Shown piece by piece: positions 43,401 to 52,257 of a DNA stretch of 64,000 bases; the stretch's first letter is position 1; each line of letters opens with the position of its first letter. Under the pieces are notes generated by a model. That model ran no database searches. It worked only from the letters and a program-made list of their open reading frames with translations, and was not told the origin of the DNA. Origin of the DNA: Chitinophaga sp. YR573. Lineage in GTDB: Bacteria > Bacteroidota > Bacteroidia > Chitinophagales > Chitinophagaceae. A program made the position numbers and the translations under genes. Location of the stretch: positions 327,199 through 391,198 of the forward strand of contig NZ_FOJF01000001.1 of the NCBI RefSeq assembly GCF_900110995.1. Direction: 5' to 3'.

Positions 43401-43612
43401 AGTTCAGTCAGAGAATCCTGGTAAAAAGCCTGCAGCTCCTTATTGCCGGGATATTTCTGTTCGGCACTGGGAAATGCTCTACTGATGTCGTTCAAGGCTT
43501 GCGCATCTACTTTCTTCTCGTAGTTGCGAACCAAAAACGTGAAAGACAAATAATACACAGAGATAAGGATCAATGCACCGGCAAAAAATCTAACCAGTCC
43601 TTTAAGTTGCAT
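40445..43612 (-). CDS. secDF: fused protein translocase subunit SecDF
   Basis: A 1055-residue inner membrane protein that uses the proton gradient to pull proteins through SecYEG. SecD-type motifs come first: LNLGLDLQGGMNVVLDV, ANIEF-type strand TANLEFREV, and the membrane block from SFMISFVVIFVLMLVYYN to TIGMAVDTNVIIFERIKDE. The SecF half follows: FRHGVDFDGGRNYTVRF, LTVIGFSMNDTVIVFDRIRE. About 60 residues near 285-345 are a low-complexity insertion rich in K, T, A, D and S, and an extra periplasmic region follows. Fusion and insertion are normal for Bacteroidetes. Confidence 0.96.
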   Translation of the reverse strand: MQLKGLVRFFAGALILISVYYLSFTFLVRNYEKKVDAQALNDISRAFPSAEQKYPGNKELQAFYQDSLTELIKIRRQRLLDSTSNKQIAGFPWYVSYTKAKERELNLGLDLQGGMNVVLDVSVEDVIRSLSGQSKDPAFNKALELAVQRKKNSQSDFVTLFGQAYEEVQPEGRLATIFANAYQKDINFNSSNSQVLTIIRREASAAIKNTYLVLQKRIDKFGVASPNISLDENKGIISVELAGVDNPERVRRYLQATANLEFREVYRNGQDFVTNVLQPMNEAVKNSLSGKKAVDTTKTDSTAAVAKAATDTSKTGSLASYLSKDTGKAKNAVDSAKAKADLEKEAIAANPLFAILHPYITQDGRIIPSSTVGMISPSDTATFKQYLQLPAVRNILPKDLVFAYGPENKEDKHGPLEVFALKINPANPTPRVGGESVVDARQDFDQNGSPEISMTMDAVGAREWKKLTGELAPSNPEDRSTFNYVAVVLDSIVYSAPSILNEIAGGRSSITGSFTLEEAKDLANILKSGKMPAPAKIVQEMVVGPTLGAESIAAGAKSFMISFVVIFVLMLVYYNSAGWVANIALILNLLFTFGILASLGATLTMPGIAGLVLTIGMAVDTNVIIFERIKDELSRGKSYQQAVEDGYKKSYAPILDGHITSLLTACILFYFGLGPVLGFATTQIIGLLLSLFCGIMVSRIVTDYWTNKKRHFEYFTPISRRIFKHASFDFVGKRKYAYVISTVMILLGASSFFHGFRHGVDFDGGRNYTVRFEQPMKTEEVRADLEKIYGSEPYVKTIGNTNQLNITTNYKIDEQSLAVDKEVSEKLYQGLKKFYDPSVTYEVFSNRYVIASQTVSPTISDDLRAGAVKATILSLVVIFLYILIRFSKWQYSVGTIFSLLHDVMVTLAVFSYCRDIVPFALEVDQHFIAAILTVIGFSMNDTVIVFDRIREYFRTGTFKGESRDFVINKAINATLSRTVMTSLTVFLTILILFIFGGEVTRGFAFAMLIGVVTGTYSSIFVAAPVLVDFDRKNKLSDESDAIVAKVVSEPATAKK

Positions 43613-43647
43613 ATTGTTTCGGGTTTATAAAAAATTTTTAAGAGTTG

Positions 43648-43677
43648 CAAAGATAGAATTTAAATTGATATATTAAA
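43648..43677 (-). promoter_or_regulatory. predicted promoter of secDF
   Basis: On the minus strand TTTA (43674-43677), 18 nt, TATCTTTG (43648-43655, exact -7), 35 nt before the ATG. Confidence 0.45.
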
Positions 43678-43766
43678 GCCGTGCGAACATAGAAAAGAAA
43701 AAAGGTAGAGAATACTGATTATCAACACTTAATCTTACTTTTCTTTTTATAATTAATCCTTTAGTT

Positions 43767-45029
43767 ATGCGTTTTTGCCATTTTTTTTGGTTGATTCTAT
43801 TCCTTGCAGCCTGCAATACTAATAAATTTATGCAATCCACCAATTATCCTTCCGCAAACTCTTTTTTAGATACGCTTTTAAGAGCTCATTTACAGGAATT
43901 TACACCTATATATAATGAAGCTGCCAAATACCGGTTGCAGATCATCTATACCCGGATAGAAAGAGATGCTCAAAACCTCCCGCATTTCCATGATTATTCC
44001 TTCCGGGCGGATACTTCTGAGTACTTCTACCCTGCTTCTACAGTGAAACTACCTGCTGTTGCCCTGGCCCTGGAAAAACTCAATGACCTGCATATTGACA
44101 GAAATACACCTATGTTTACGGATAGTCTGGCTGGTATCACCCCGGCGGTAACAACAGATAGCTCGGCGGAGAACGGGCTGCCATCCGTAGCCCATTATAT
44201 TAAAAAGATTCTGCTGGTGAGTGATAATGATGCTTTTAACAGGCTGTACGAGTTTATCGGGCAGGAGTCTTTTAACAAAAGCCTCCGGGCAAAGGGCTAC
44301 CCCAATACGCAGATCCGGCACCGGGTGGGTTTGGGCGGCATATCAACAGAAGGTAACCGCCATACCAATGCTGTCTCCTTCCGCAAAGACGGGCAACTGG
44401 TATACCAGCAACCAGCCCTTTACAGCTCAATGGCTTTCTCCCCCCGGCACGACCAGATGGGCAGCGCTTATTACAATGATCAGCACACACTTGTGAATAG
44501 TCCGATGGATGCTTCTATGAAAAACAGGATACCGCTGGCAGACCTCCATCAGATGTTACGGAGCATAATTTTTCCGGAGTCTGTAACAAAAGCACAACGT
44601 TTCCGTTTAAAGGAAGGCGACTATCAATTTTTATATCATTGTATGTCAATGCAACCGGAAGAGTCTGTCTATCCTTCTTATGATACGGCAGCCTTTCCTC
44701 ATAATTACGTGAAATTCCTGTTGTTTGGCCGGGAAAAGCAGCAAAACGAAGCAACCAATATCAGAATATTCAATAAACCTGGCTGGGCATATGGGTTCTT
44801 AACAGATGTAGCGTACATTGTTGATTTTGACAATAAGGTAGAATTTATGTTATCAGCCACTATGTATGTAAACGAGGATGGCATTCTCAGTGACGAACAT
44901 TATCAGTTTGAAACAACGGGCGAACCCTTTATGAAAAGATTAGGTACAATTATTTACCAGTACGAACTACAACGCAAGAGAGAACATCTGCCGGATTTAT
45001 CCCGGTTCAGAATGAGTTATAACAAATAA
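43767..45029 (+). CDS. class A beta-lactamase-like serine hydrolase lipoprotein
   Basis: A 420-residue protein with lipobox FLAAC (C16). The serine-hydrolase core has S91-T-V-K94 (FYPASTVKLPAV), the SDN motif at 152-154 (LLVSDNDAFNRL) and a KPG (NKPGWAYGF) in place of the usual K-T-G. These are the three active-site elements of class A beta-lactamases and D,D-peptidases. The protein is about 130 residues longer than TEM-type enzymes, mostly before the third motif and at the C-terminus. It may be a penicillin-recognising hydrolase of unknown substrate rather than a resistance enzyme. Confidence 0.82.
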   Translation: MRFCHFFWLILFLAACNTNKFMQSTNYPSANSFLDTLLRAHLQEFTPIYNEAAKYRLQIIYTRIERDAQNLPHFHDYSFRADTSEYFYPASTVKLPAVALALEKLNDLHIDRNTPMFTDSLAGITPAVTTDSSAENGLPSVAHYIKKILLVSDNDAFNRLYEFIGQESFNKSLRAKGYPNTQIRHRVGLGGISTEGNRHTNAVSFRKDGQLVYQQPALYSSMAFSPRHDQMGSAYYNDQHTLVNSPMDASMKNRIPLADLHQMLRSIIFPESVTKAQRFRLKEGDYQFLYHCMSMQPEESVYPSYDTAAFPHNYVKFLLFGREKQQNEATNIRIFNKPGWAYGFLTDVAYIVDFDNKVEFMLSATMYVNEDGILSDEHYQFETTGEPFMKRLGTIIYQYELQRKREHLPDLSRFRMSYNK

Positions 45030-45062
45030 TCAAACATCAAATACTAATTTAAAGAGAGCGTA

Positions 45063-45773
45063 ATGGCAACAAAAACAAATCGTTTATGGGCAATAGCAGC
45101 CCTTGTGGTAATCGGAACCGGATTTACCGCGTGCTTGAAATCTGTTGATACAACCCCTTCCAGACCTGTAGCCGCATTTGCCGTTATTAATGGCATTGTG
45201 AGCAGTGTTGCTGTAGACTTTTATGATAATGGCTCTAAAGCTACAAGTGTTGTTTTAACGATGGGTTTCGCCGGTAGAAATTACCAGGCATATGGTGGTG
45301 TTCATAAGTTCGACTTTATGAAGACAACTACATCAACAGTATGGGCTACTTCCACACTGGTGTATGACTCACTGCAGTATTATACACTGGTAACTTACGG
45401 AGATTCATCTGCGGCCTATGTTAAACCGATCCATGATGATTTTACCGGCATATCTACCAGCAATGTAAATATCAGGTTTTTCAACTTAAGCCCTAATTCC
45501 GGTGCGGTAGATCTGTACGTATCAGATAAAAAAGTAGACAGTAACCTCACTTATGTGGGCAACAGCTCCGTAAGTACACTGTTTAAATCACTGTCCGGTA
45601 TTTCCTCCGCCAGTACCATTAAGGTAACAGCGGCTGGTTCTACGACAGCCCTTGCTACATTAAATACTGCCATCCTGCAGGGTGGGTATGCATATACTCT
45701 TTTCCTGGCAGGACAGAAGGACAGCGTTGGTCCGCTGAAGCCTGTAGTAGGTTATGTACAGAGTCTTTATTAA
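45063..45773 (+). CDS. DUF4397 domain lipoprotein
   Basis: A 236-residue lipoprotein with lipobox FTAC (C20) and a DUF4397 domain in the second half: VNIRFFNLSPNSGAVDLYVS with the V-R-f-x-N-x-S-P signature, and KVTAAGSTTALATLNTAIL followed by AYTLFLAG. The first half is a related beta domain (VAAFAVINGIVSSVAVDF). The domain is found in many envelope proteins of Bacteroidetes and Firmicutes without known activity. It follows the beta-lactamase-like gene by 33 nt on the same strand and is probably cotranscribed. Confidence 0.82.
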   Translation: MATKTNRLWAIAALVVIGTGFTACLKSVDTTPSRPVAAFAVINGIVSSVAVDFYDNGSKATSVVLTMGFAGRNYQAYGGVHKFDFMKTTTSTVWATSTLVYDSLQYYTLVTYGDSSAAYVKPIHDDFTGISTSNVNIRFFNLSPNSGAVDLYVSDKKVDSNLTYVGNSSVSTLFKSLSGISSASTIKVTAAGSTTALATLNTAILQGGYAYTLFLAGQKDSVGPLKPVVGYVQSLY

Positions 45774-45794
45774 GTTGTTTATCAAAATATAAGA

Positions 45795-45830
45795 GAAGGG
45801 ATAACGGAGTATTTCGTTATCCCTTCTTCA
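45795..45830 (+). terminator. intrinsic terminator of the DUF4397 gene
   Basis: A 12-bp perfect stem (GAAGGGATAACG) with an 8-nt loop, then TTCATTTT. Confidence 0.8.
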
Positions 45831-45884
45831 TTTTCTCCTATTTAGCTTTCTGCAAATCTTTACATTTCGATTCCAAATTTATTG

Positions 45885-45892
45885 TACGTTTG
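45885..45892 (+). promoter_or_regulatory. -7 box of the aminotransferase gene
   Basis: TACGTTTG, exact TAnnTTTG, 29 nt before the ATG; a -33 TTTG is not evident. Confidence 0.35.
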
Positions 45893-45921
45893 TCTCCAGT
45901 TAACCCAATAAAACTTTTATT

Positions 45922-47124
45922 ATGACGAAGCAATTGGAATTAGCAGAAAGGCTGTCGAGGATATCCGAGCCGCAAACGATTAAAATGGCCAAATTAAGCC
46001 GTGAGCTGAAGGCCCAGGGGATAGACATCGTAGATCTGAGTATAGGAGAACCTGACTTTGATACTCCTGCGCACATCAGAGAGGCTGCCAAAAAAGCTAT
46101 TGATGAAGGATTTACGCATTATACACCGGTGGCAGGTTATGCAGACCTGCGGCAGGCAGTGGTAAAGAAACTGCAGCGGGATAACGGCCTGGAATATACG
46201 CCTGAACAGATTATCGTATCTACGGGTGCGAAGCAGAGTATAGCGAACACCGTGTTAAGTGTGATCAACCCCGGCGATGAGGTGATCATCCCTACCCCCT
46301 ACTGGGTAACTTATTCCGAATTAGTGAAACTCTGCCAGGGCGAAGTAGTATTTGTACCCTGCGGTATAGAAAATAAATATAAGATCACACCTGCACAGCT
46401 GGAGGCGGCTATTACGCCGAAGACAAAGCTGTTCATGTTCTCGTCTCCATGTAACCCTACGGGTTCTGTGTATTCCAAAGAAGAGTTGAAAGCACTGGCA
46501 GATGTATTTGCACGGTATCCGGGTATTTACATTATGGCAGATGAGATCTACGAGTATATTAACTATGTAGGTAAACATGAGAGCATTGCGCAGTTTGAAG
46601 GAATGCAGGAACGCACGATAATTATCAATGGTCTGAGTAAAGGTTTTGCCATGACCGGCTGGAGACTTGGCTATTTAGCTGCCCCTAAAGCTGTTTCCAA
46701 AGCTGCTGAAAATATACAGAGCCAGTTTACTTCTGCCACTTGTTCTATCACGCAAAGGGCAGCTGTTACTGCACTGACAGGTGATCTGAGTACTGCACAT
46801 ACCATGGTTGCGGAGTTCAGGGAAAGACGCAGACTGGTGTACGACCTTTTAAGGGTTATCCCGGGATTGAAGCTGATAGAGCCGGATGGGGCGTTTTATA
46901 TGTTCCCGGATGTGAGTGCGTTCTTTGGAAAGTCTTTTGAGGGAGAGGTTATTAATAATGCAGATGATCTTTGCATGTATCTCCTGCACAAGGCGAATGT
47001 ATCGCTGGTAACAGGTTCGGCGTTTGAACAACCCGATTGTATCAGGATGTCTTATGCGGCTTCAAGAGAAAAGCTGCAGGAAGGGATTAAGAGACTGGCA
47101 AAAGGATTAGGACAATTAGTGTAA
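45922..47124 (+). CDS. class I pyridoxal phosphate aminotransferase, aspartate-type
   Basis: A 400-residue fold-type I enzyme of the aspartate aminotransferase Igamma group. Key parts are IDLSIGEPDFDTP at the N-terminus, SPCNPTGSVYSKEEL with the conserved NPTG, YIMADEIYEYINY with D for the PLP nitrogen, and GLSKGFAMTGWRLGYLAAP with the PLP lysine in SKGFAMTGWR. The C-terminal CIRMSYAASREKL supplies the substrate-carboxylate arginine. It probably makes aspartate/glutamate interconversion, but other acceptors such as prephenate are possible in this subgroup. It is monocistronic. Confidence 0.93.
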   Translation: MTKQLELAERLSRISEPQTIKMAKLSRELKAQGIDIVDLSIGEPDFDTPAHIREAAKKAIDEGFTHYTPVAGYADLRQAVVKKLQRDNGLEYTPEQIIVSTGAKQSIANTVLSVINPGDEVIIPTPYWVTYSELVKLCQGEVVFVPCGIENKYKITPAQLEAAITPKTKLFMFSSPCNPTGSVYSKEELKALADVFARYPGIYIMADEIYEYINYVGKHESIAQFEGMQERTIIINGLSKGFAMTGWRLGYLAAPKAVSKAAENIQSQFTSATCSITQRAAVTALTGDLSTAHTMVAEFRERRRLVYDLLRVIPGLKLIEPDGAFYMFPDVSAFFGKSFEGEVINNADDLCMYLLHKANVSLVTGSAFEQPDCIRMSYAASREKLQEGIKRLAKGLGQLV

Positions 47125-47148
47125 ACAGATATACTATCTATATAATAA

Positions 47149-47172
47149 AAAGCTCCGCCGGGAGCTTTTTTT
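47149..47172 (+). terminator. intrinsic terminator of the aminotransferase gene
   Basis: An 8-bp stem (AAAGCTCC/GGAGCTTT) with a 4-nt loop, followed by TTTTTTA. Confidence 0.85.
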
Positions 47173-47218
47173 ATTTCTTTTAACATATGGCCCATAGCAG
47201 CATATTAATTGATTTATA

Positions 47219-47226
47219 TATATTTG
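47219..47226 (+). promoter_or_regulatory. -7 box of the small membrane protein gene
   Basis: TATATTTG, exact TAnnTTTG, 22 nt before the ATG at 47249; no -33 TTTG seen. Confidence 0.35.
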
Positions 47227-47248
47227 CACCTGTAAATAATAGAACTAC

Positions 47249-47773
47249 ATGACGCTTCCTGATTCTCAAACATTGCTTTACCTGGTATTGGCTATAGGTG
47301 TTTTATTTGTGCTGTATATGGCTGTAAAAGATTTATTCAAACCTAAAGAAGCTACTCCTGCTCCGGAAGCGGCACGCAGTACCGACAAATCTGTTCTTCC
47401 TTTCCAGTTACAGGCCTATGAGCGTCTGGTACTGCTGGTGGAACGTATTAACTTACAGAACCTGATCAGCCGGATATTTCAGCAGGGACTCACAGCTACA
47501 GATATGCAGATTGGCCTCATACAGACAATTAAAGCGGAGTTTGATCATAATGTTGCCCAGCAGATTTACGTCTCCCCTACAGCCTGGGAAGCGGTTAAAA
47601 CACTAAAAGAACAAACGATTACTATCATCAACCAGGTGGCTAGTCAATTGCCGGAAAATGCAACTGCCATGGACCTGAATAAACAGATACTGGAAGTCTT
47701 TTTACAGGCTGAGAACTCTCCTTCTGAGCTGACTTCACAGATATTAAATGCAGAAGCAAAGAAATTATTCTGA
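47249..47773 (+). CDS. conserved hypothetical protein with one membrane helix
   Basis: A 174-residue protein with one N-terminal membrane helix (LLYLVLAIGVLFVLYMAV), a short proline/alanine linker and a helical cytoplasmic domain (LQAYERLVLLVERINLQNLI, TAWEAVKTLKEQTITIINQ). I recognise this as a protein common in Bacteroidetes but know no function. It is likely anchored to the inner membrane with the helical domain inside. Its stop codon touches the end of the convergent M23 gene with no spacer, so there is no room for a terminator between them. Confidence 0.7.
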   Translation: MTLPDSQTLLYLVLAIGVLFVLYMAVKDLFKPKEATPAPEAARSTDKSVLPFQLQAYERLVLLVERINLQNLISRIFQQGLTATDMQIGLIQTIKAEFDHNVAQQIYVSPTAWEAVKTLKEQTITIINQVASQLPENATAMDLNKQILEVFLQAENSPSELTSQILNAEAKKLF

Positions 47774-48703
47774 TTACTTTTTATTGATCATCATCACTCT
47801 CTTTGGTCTTATTACTTCGTACAATAAGTACCCTTTATTATTGAAGTGAATATACAGTGGAGGCGACTGAAACCAGGGTACTCCCGGTGTTTTTACGTGC
47901 GCCTGTATATGCAGATGCGGTTCTGTACTAAAGCCGGAATTACCTACGCAACCCAATGGCTGACCATAGGTAACAATATCGCCCTGCTTTACAATAACAC
48001 TTCCTTTCTTCAAATGGGCAAGGAATACAAAACTGGAATCGGTTTCAATCAATACCTGATTGGTGTTCTGCGGTCCACGGCTCATATCGGGCGGGATATT
48101 ATCCGGATTATCACCATAAGCCTTTACCACACGGCCATTACAGGGACTGTAAAGCGTATCGCCATAGATTTCATAGTCTTCCAGGCGCTTGCTGAAAATA
48201 GCATTGCCCCTGCTGCCATTAGGCTTTAGTTTTACGATATCCATCGCGTAAATAGCACCGCGCAGGCTGTAGTGAAACAGGTTGGTAGGTAAACCCTTGC
48301 CCCCCTGTAAAACAAAATAACGCCCTGTTCTGAGCGGGAAAGAAAGTTCTATGGTCTTTGCCTTACCGGTAGTACCGGTAAAATACAATACACTCAATGT
48401 AATCAGTACAGCGGAAACTATAAGATTGGCGCCGGTTTTCCAGGTCCGCGGTTTCCTGGCGGGTTTCTTTTTACGGAAGAACGCCGACAGTAGACAGATC
48501 AGAAAACAGATACCAAACGCGTATTTTGCATGTATAGTAAGGTACACCCAGGTACCATACAGGTAGATAAATACACCCAGTGAAAGGGCCAGCAGCATGC
48601 GGCTCCAGCTATCCCGCAAAAGGGTCCCACCGGCAATAAATAACTGGAAAAGGCTTAACAGGGCCAGGGCGAAAGTGAGCAATAACAATCCGTAAATGAA
48701 CAT
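47774..48703 (-). CDS. membrane-anchored M23 family peptidase
   Basis: A 309-residue protein with about four membrane helices in the first 125 residues (MFIYGLLLLTFALALLSLF, MLLALSLGVFIYLYGTWVYL, FGICFLICLLSAFF, LIVSAVLITLSVLYFTG) and a C-terminal LytM/M23 domain. The domain has GAIYAMDIVKL, where the D is conserved but the usual histidine four residues before it is not; instead an H lies further upstream in NLFHYSL, a variant seen in a Bacteroidetes subgroup. YGDTLYSPCNGRVVKAYGD, FLAHLKKGS and the HLH pair in EPHLHIQAHV complete it. It likely hydrolyses cell wall peptides from the periplasmic side of the inner membrane. Confidence 0.75.
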   Translation of the reverse strand: MFIYGLLLLTFALALLSLFQLFIAGGTLLRDSWSRMLLALSLGVFIYLYGTWVYLTIHAKYAFGICFLICLLSAFFRKKKPARKPRTWKTGANLIVSAVLITLSVLYFTGTTGKAKTIELSFPLRTGRYFVLQGGKGLPTNLFHYSLRGAIYAMDIVKLKPNGSRGNAIFSKRLEDYEIYGDTLYSPCNGRVVKAYGDNPDNIPPDMSRGPQNTNQVLIETDSSFVFLAHLKKGSVIVKQGDIVTYGQPLGCVGNSGFSTEPHLHIQAHVKTPGVPWFQSPPLYIHFNNKGYLLYEVIRPKRVMMINKK

Positions 48704-48812
48704 GGCTTATCTAAAAAATCTTCTGCAAATTATCAATTATTTACCCGATACAGCTATAACGTAATAATTATGTAACATTGCTGCTACTTCATTATTCCAC
48801 AAGCGTTAAATT

Positions 48813-50360
48813 ATGGAAAATATTATCAAAACAGATGCCGGTATCACGATAGAGCCTGTATATACTCAGCCAGTTCCCATGAACGAGCTACCGGGGGAGT
48901 TTCCCTTTACCCGTGGTGTACATGCTTCCATGTATCGCGACAAGCTGTGGACGATGCGTCAGTATGCCGGTTTTAGTACGGCAGAGGCTTCTAATCAGCG
49001 GTATCATTATCTGTTGAGTCAGGGTGTAAGCGGACTGAGTGTGGCATTTGACCTGCCTACACAAATAGGCTACGATTCTGACCATGCGATGTCCGAAGGG
49101 GAAGTAGGAAAAGTAGGTGTGGCCATAGATTCCCTGGAAGATATGGAACGGTTATTCCAGGGAATTAACCTGGAAGAGATCACTACGTCCATGACCATCA
49201 ATGCCACAGGATTTATATTACTGGCGCTTTATATCGCACTGGCAAAAAGGCAGGGGGCTGATCTGAAAAAGATTTCAGGGACAATACAGAATGATATCCT
49301 GAAAGAATATGCTGCCCGCGGGACTTTCATCTATCCCCCCAAACCTTCTATGCGGCTGATTACTGACATCTTTGATTATTGCAGCCGGGAAGTGCCTAAA
49401 TGGAATACGATCTCCATATCCGGTTACCATATACGTGAAGCGGGTGCCAATGCCGTACAGGAGCTGGCCTTTACCCTTTCTAACGGAAAAGCCTATTTAA
49501 TTGCTGCCCAGGAGAAAGGACTGGATATTAATGTATTTGCACGTCGTTTATCCTTCTTTTTCAATGCACATAACCATCTTTTTGAAGAGGTGGCAAAGTT
49601 CAGGGCTGCCCGACGTATGTGGGCACATATCACCCAATCTCTGGGGGCTACAGACCCTAAGGCACAGATGATGCGCTTCCATACACAAACAGGGGGCAGC
49701 ACATTAACTGCCCAGCAACCGCATAACAATATCGTGAGAGTTGCGGTGCAGACACTGGCAGCCACGCTGGGCGGAACGCAGTCCCTTCATACCAACGGAT
49801 ATGACGAAGCATTATCCCTGCCTACAGAAGCAGCGGCGCGTATAGCCCTGCGTACGCAGCAGATTGTGGGGTATGAGAGTGGTGTTGCGGATACCGTAGA
49901 CCCGTTGGCAGGATCTTATTATGTAGAAGCACTGACGAATGAAGTAGAAGGCAAGGCCTGGGAGCTGATTAACCGGATAGACGCAATGGGTGGGGCTGTA
50001 AGTGCCATTGAGCAGGGATTTGTACAGGATGAGATTGCAAGGAGTGCTTATCAATATCAGAAAGACGTGGAGAATGGCAAGAAGGTGATTGTGGGAGTGA
50101 ATAAATTTGTGGTGCCGGAAGAAGTGGCTCCCGAGTTATTCAGGGTAGATGACAGTATCCGGCAGGTGCAGACAGAAAAATTACAATTGCTGAGGAACAG
50201 AAGAAATAACGAGATGGTACAGACTATTTTACAGCGACTGGAAAATGCAGCACATACCACGGAGAACCTGATGCCTATTGTGGTGGAAGCGGTAGAAAAC
50301 TATTGTACACTGGGTGAGATTGCCGATACTTTACGTAAAGTATGGGGAGAACACAGGTAG
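48813..50360 (+). CDS. methylmalonyl-CoA mutase family large (catalytic) subunit
   Basis: A 515-residue protein matching the substrate-binding TIM barrel of the coenzyme B12-dependent acyl-CoA mutases. Visible are [15 protein letters not shown] near 46, [38 protein letters not shown] and [19 protein letters not shown]. The C-terminal cobalamin-binding domain (DxHxxG) is absent, so a separate small subunit is needed; none is in the window. Related proteins act on methylmalonyl-, isobutyryl- or 2-hydroxyisobutyryl-CoA. The aromatic in QYAGFS agrees with the methylmalonyl type, but subgroup is uncertain. Confidence 0.85.
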   Translation: MENIIKTDAGITIEPVYTQPVPMNELPGEFPFTRGVHASMYRDKLWTMRQYAGFSTAEASNQRYHYLLSQGVSGLSVAFDLPTQIGYDSDHAMSEGEVGKVGVAIDSLEDMERLFQGINLEEITTSMTINATGFILLALYIALAKRQGADLKKISGTIQNDILKEYAARGTFIYPPKPSMRLITDIFDYCSREVPKWNTISISGYHIREAGANAVQELAFTLSNGKAYLIAAQEKGLDINVFARRLSFFFNAHNHLFEEVAKFRAARRMWAHITQSLGATDPKAQMMRFHTQTGGSTLTAQQPHNNIVRVAVQTLAATLGGTQSLHTNGYDEALSLPTEAAARIALRTQQIVGYESGVADTVDPLAGSYYVEALTNEVEGKAWELINRIDAMGGAVSAIEQGFVQDEIARSAYQYQKDVENGKKVIVGVNKFVVPEEVAPELFRVDDSIRQVQTEKLQLLRNRRNNEMVQTILQRLENAAHTTENLMPIVVEAVENYCTLGEIADTLRKVWGEHR

Positions 50361-50446
50361 AAAATATGACGAGTGTCATTTGAGAAAGTATCAGGTATAT
50401 GTATGAACATTCTTGATAGTATTAAAATTCGTATTATTTTTAGGCC

Positions 50447-51343
50447 ATGTCTTTTATCTACCATAACACTTGCCCGGTATGCGGGTCGTCCAATATACAC
50501 AAGGTACTGACTGCGAAGGATTACACTGTATCCCTGGAATCTTTTGACATATTTCATTGCGGGCATTGCAGCGGGCGTTTTACACAGAATGTTCCTAATA
50601 ACCAGGAAATAGGGCGTTATTATCAGTCGGCAGAATACATTTCGCATTCTGAAACACGTAAAGGATTAATAAACCGTTTATACCATAGCGTAAGGAAGAT
50701 CACTTTACGTTCCAAACAAAACTGGGTGAAGGCCGGTACAGGTCTCAAGCAGGGTAATTTACTGGATATCGGATGTGGTACAGGCGCTTTCCTTCATTAT
50801 ATGAAGCTGGCAGGATGGGAAATTACAGGGCTGGAACCGGATGACAATGCACGTCATAATGCAAAGACATTGTATGGCATAGAACCTTTGCCATCTTCTG
50901 AATTATTCCGCTTACCGGCGCAACAATATGATGCCATTACCATGTGGCATGTACTGGAACATGTACATGGATTAAATGAATATTTACAACAGATCCGTGT
51001 TCTACTGAAACCGGAAGGTACTTTACTGATAGCAGTACCAAATTATACTTCTCCCGATGCGGAGCATTACGGCGCTTACTGGGCAGCTTATGATGTACCC
51101 CGTCATCTCTATCACTTCTCCCCTTCTTCTATGGAGCAGTTATTAAAACAACACAAAATCCGCATTGTTAAAAAACACCCCATGGTGTTTGATGGTTTTT
51201 ATGTGAGTTTGCTGAGTGAGAAATACAAGACAGGACGCAGTCGTCTGATACCCGGATTCTTACATGGTTTAGCTTCTTACAGAAGAGGACTGAAAGATGT
51301 GGACAGATGTAGTTCTGTAGTGTATGAATGTAAAGCAGATTAA
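50447..51343 (+). CDS. class I SAM-dependent methyltransferase with N-terminal zinc-ribbon
   Basis: A 298-residue protein. The N-terminal part has two CxxC pairs, C9/C12 (NTCPVCGSS) and C38/C41 (FHCGHCSGRF), as in methyltransferases of the sugar/lipid type with a zinc ribbon. Motif I of the SAM-binding Rossmann domain is LLDIGCGTGAFLHYM (about 105-119), followed by ITGLEPDD, and motif IV/post-I ITMWHVLEHVHGL; the sequence YDVPRHLYHFSP is a hallmark of the Methyltransf_23 group. Substrate unknown. It lies alone between the mutase and an M57 protease on opposite strands. Confidence 0.85.
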   Translation: MSFIYHNTCPVCGSSNIHKVLTAKDYTVSLESFDIFHCGHCSGRFTQNVPNNQEIGRYYQSAEYISHSETRKGLINRLYHSVRKITLRSKQNWVKAGTGLKQGNLLDIGCGTGAFLHYMKLAGWEITGLEPDDNARHNAKTLYGIEPLPSSELFRLPAQQYDAITMWHVLEHVHGLNEYLQQIRVLLKPEGTLLIAVPNYTSPDAEHYGAYWAAYDVPRHLYHFSPSSMEQLLKQHKIRIVKKHPMVFDGFYVSLLSEKYKTGRSRLIPGFLHGLASYRRGLKDVDRCSSVVYECKAD

Positions 51344-51414
51344 ATGGGAATAGCCGATAGTCCGGAGACTATCGACCATTTGCTCATGCATCAGCCAATA
51401 AGGGATCTTATCTA

Positions 51415-52257
51415 CTAATACAAATAGTTCAGTGCTACTATATCGTTGGAATTGAACGTACGGTTTCCACCGTTAGAGCATGCCAGCATGAATGAATTTG
51501 CAGCATTTGTTGCTGTAGATGGTGTACCAGGAATAAGGATAGCACCTATACCGGCAGAACCTTCGTTTGACGCAGAACCACCGCAGCTGATAGCACGGTT
51601 GTAATAATCTGTATGACGGAAGCCAAAGCAATGTCCTAATTCGTGTTGAATTACAGAACCTACATAGTTAACGTTAGGGTTGCTACCATAAGCCGCAGCA
51701 TTCGTGTTCATCTGAATAGAGCTGTAAGGATTACCAGAGCTTGTAGGGAATCCTGAAGAGCCTAAAGTAATGTAACCACCGCTTGGGCCTTCATTAAAAC
51801 CAGAGATAGTAATGTTTGCTGTACCGCTGGTAATACGCTGGAGCGTGATGCTCAGTCCCAGTGCATTATAACGTGAGATAGCCAGGTCTGTACCTGATAC
51901 GAAAGCTGTACCCAGACTGCTTGCTACTCTGATAGTAATAGTACGTGGCAGACCTGTTACAAGGTTTGTAGTTCTGTACTGTTCAGCATCTACAACACGC
52001 AGCACCGGGCCGCTGAAGCCTTTGTTAAGATCTTCTTTGGAAAGGCGGATGTCACCTTCTACCAGGTAATCATCACCAAATGTGTGTACATCAGCAGTAC
52101 TGAATCCGAGGCTGCTGATCTGGTTTAAAACTGCTTGTGGAATAGCCGCAGTTTGTTCGGGTGTTTTAGCTACTTTCTCTTTTTGGCAAGAATAAAAAGT
52201 AACGACAGAAATGCCTGCTACGAGGCAAAACAAGGCTGTGAATGTTTGTTTGCGCAT
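51415..52257 (-). CDS. M57 (HEIGH-type) zinc metalloprotease lipoprotein
   Basis: A 280-residue lipoprotein (lipobox TFYSC, C24) related to the dual-action HEIGH metallopeptidases. The metzincin-type zinc site is H205-E-L-G-H209 with the third ligand H215 (HELGHCFGFRHTDY). The preceding domain has a beta-rich prodomain-like region (about 40-105) with NLVTGLPRTITIRV, then ISRYNALGLSITLQRI. The protease domain contains INMTNAAAYG-like turns and CGGSASNEGSAGIGAIL near the C-terminus. A secreted, membrane-anchored peptidase is expected. It is divergent from the subtilase gene, with 378 bp between them. Confidence 0.82.
   Translation of the reverse strand: MRKQTFTALFCLVAGISVVTFYSCQKEKVAKTPEQTAAIPQAVLNQISSLGFSTADVHTFGDDYLVEGDIRLSKEDLNKGFSGPVLRVVDAEQYRTTNLVTGLPRTITIRVASSLGTAFVSGTDLAISRYNALGLSITLQRITSGTANITISGFNEGPSGGYITLGSSGFPTSSGNPYSSIQMNTNAAAYGSNPNVNYVGSVIQHELGHCFGFRHTDYYNRAISCGGSASNEGSAGIGAILIPGTPSTATNAANSFMLACSNGGNRTFNSNDIVALNYLY

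Noticed and set aside
44049..44754. Several open frames opposite and beside the beta-lactamase-like gene
   Set aside because: All overlap the SxxK/SDN-containing gene and have no motifs of their own.
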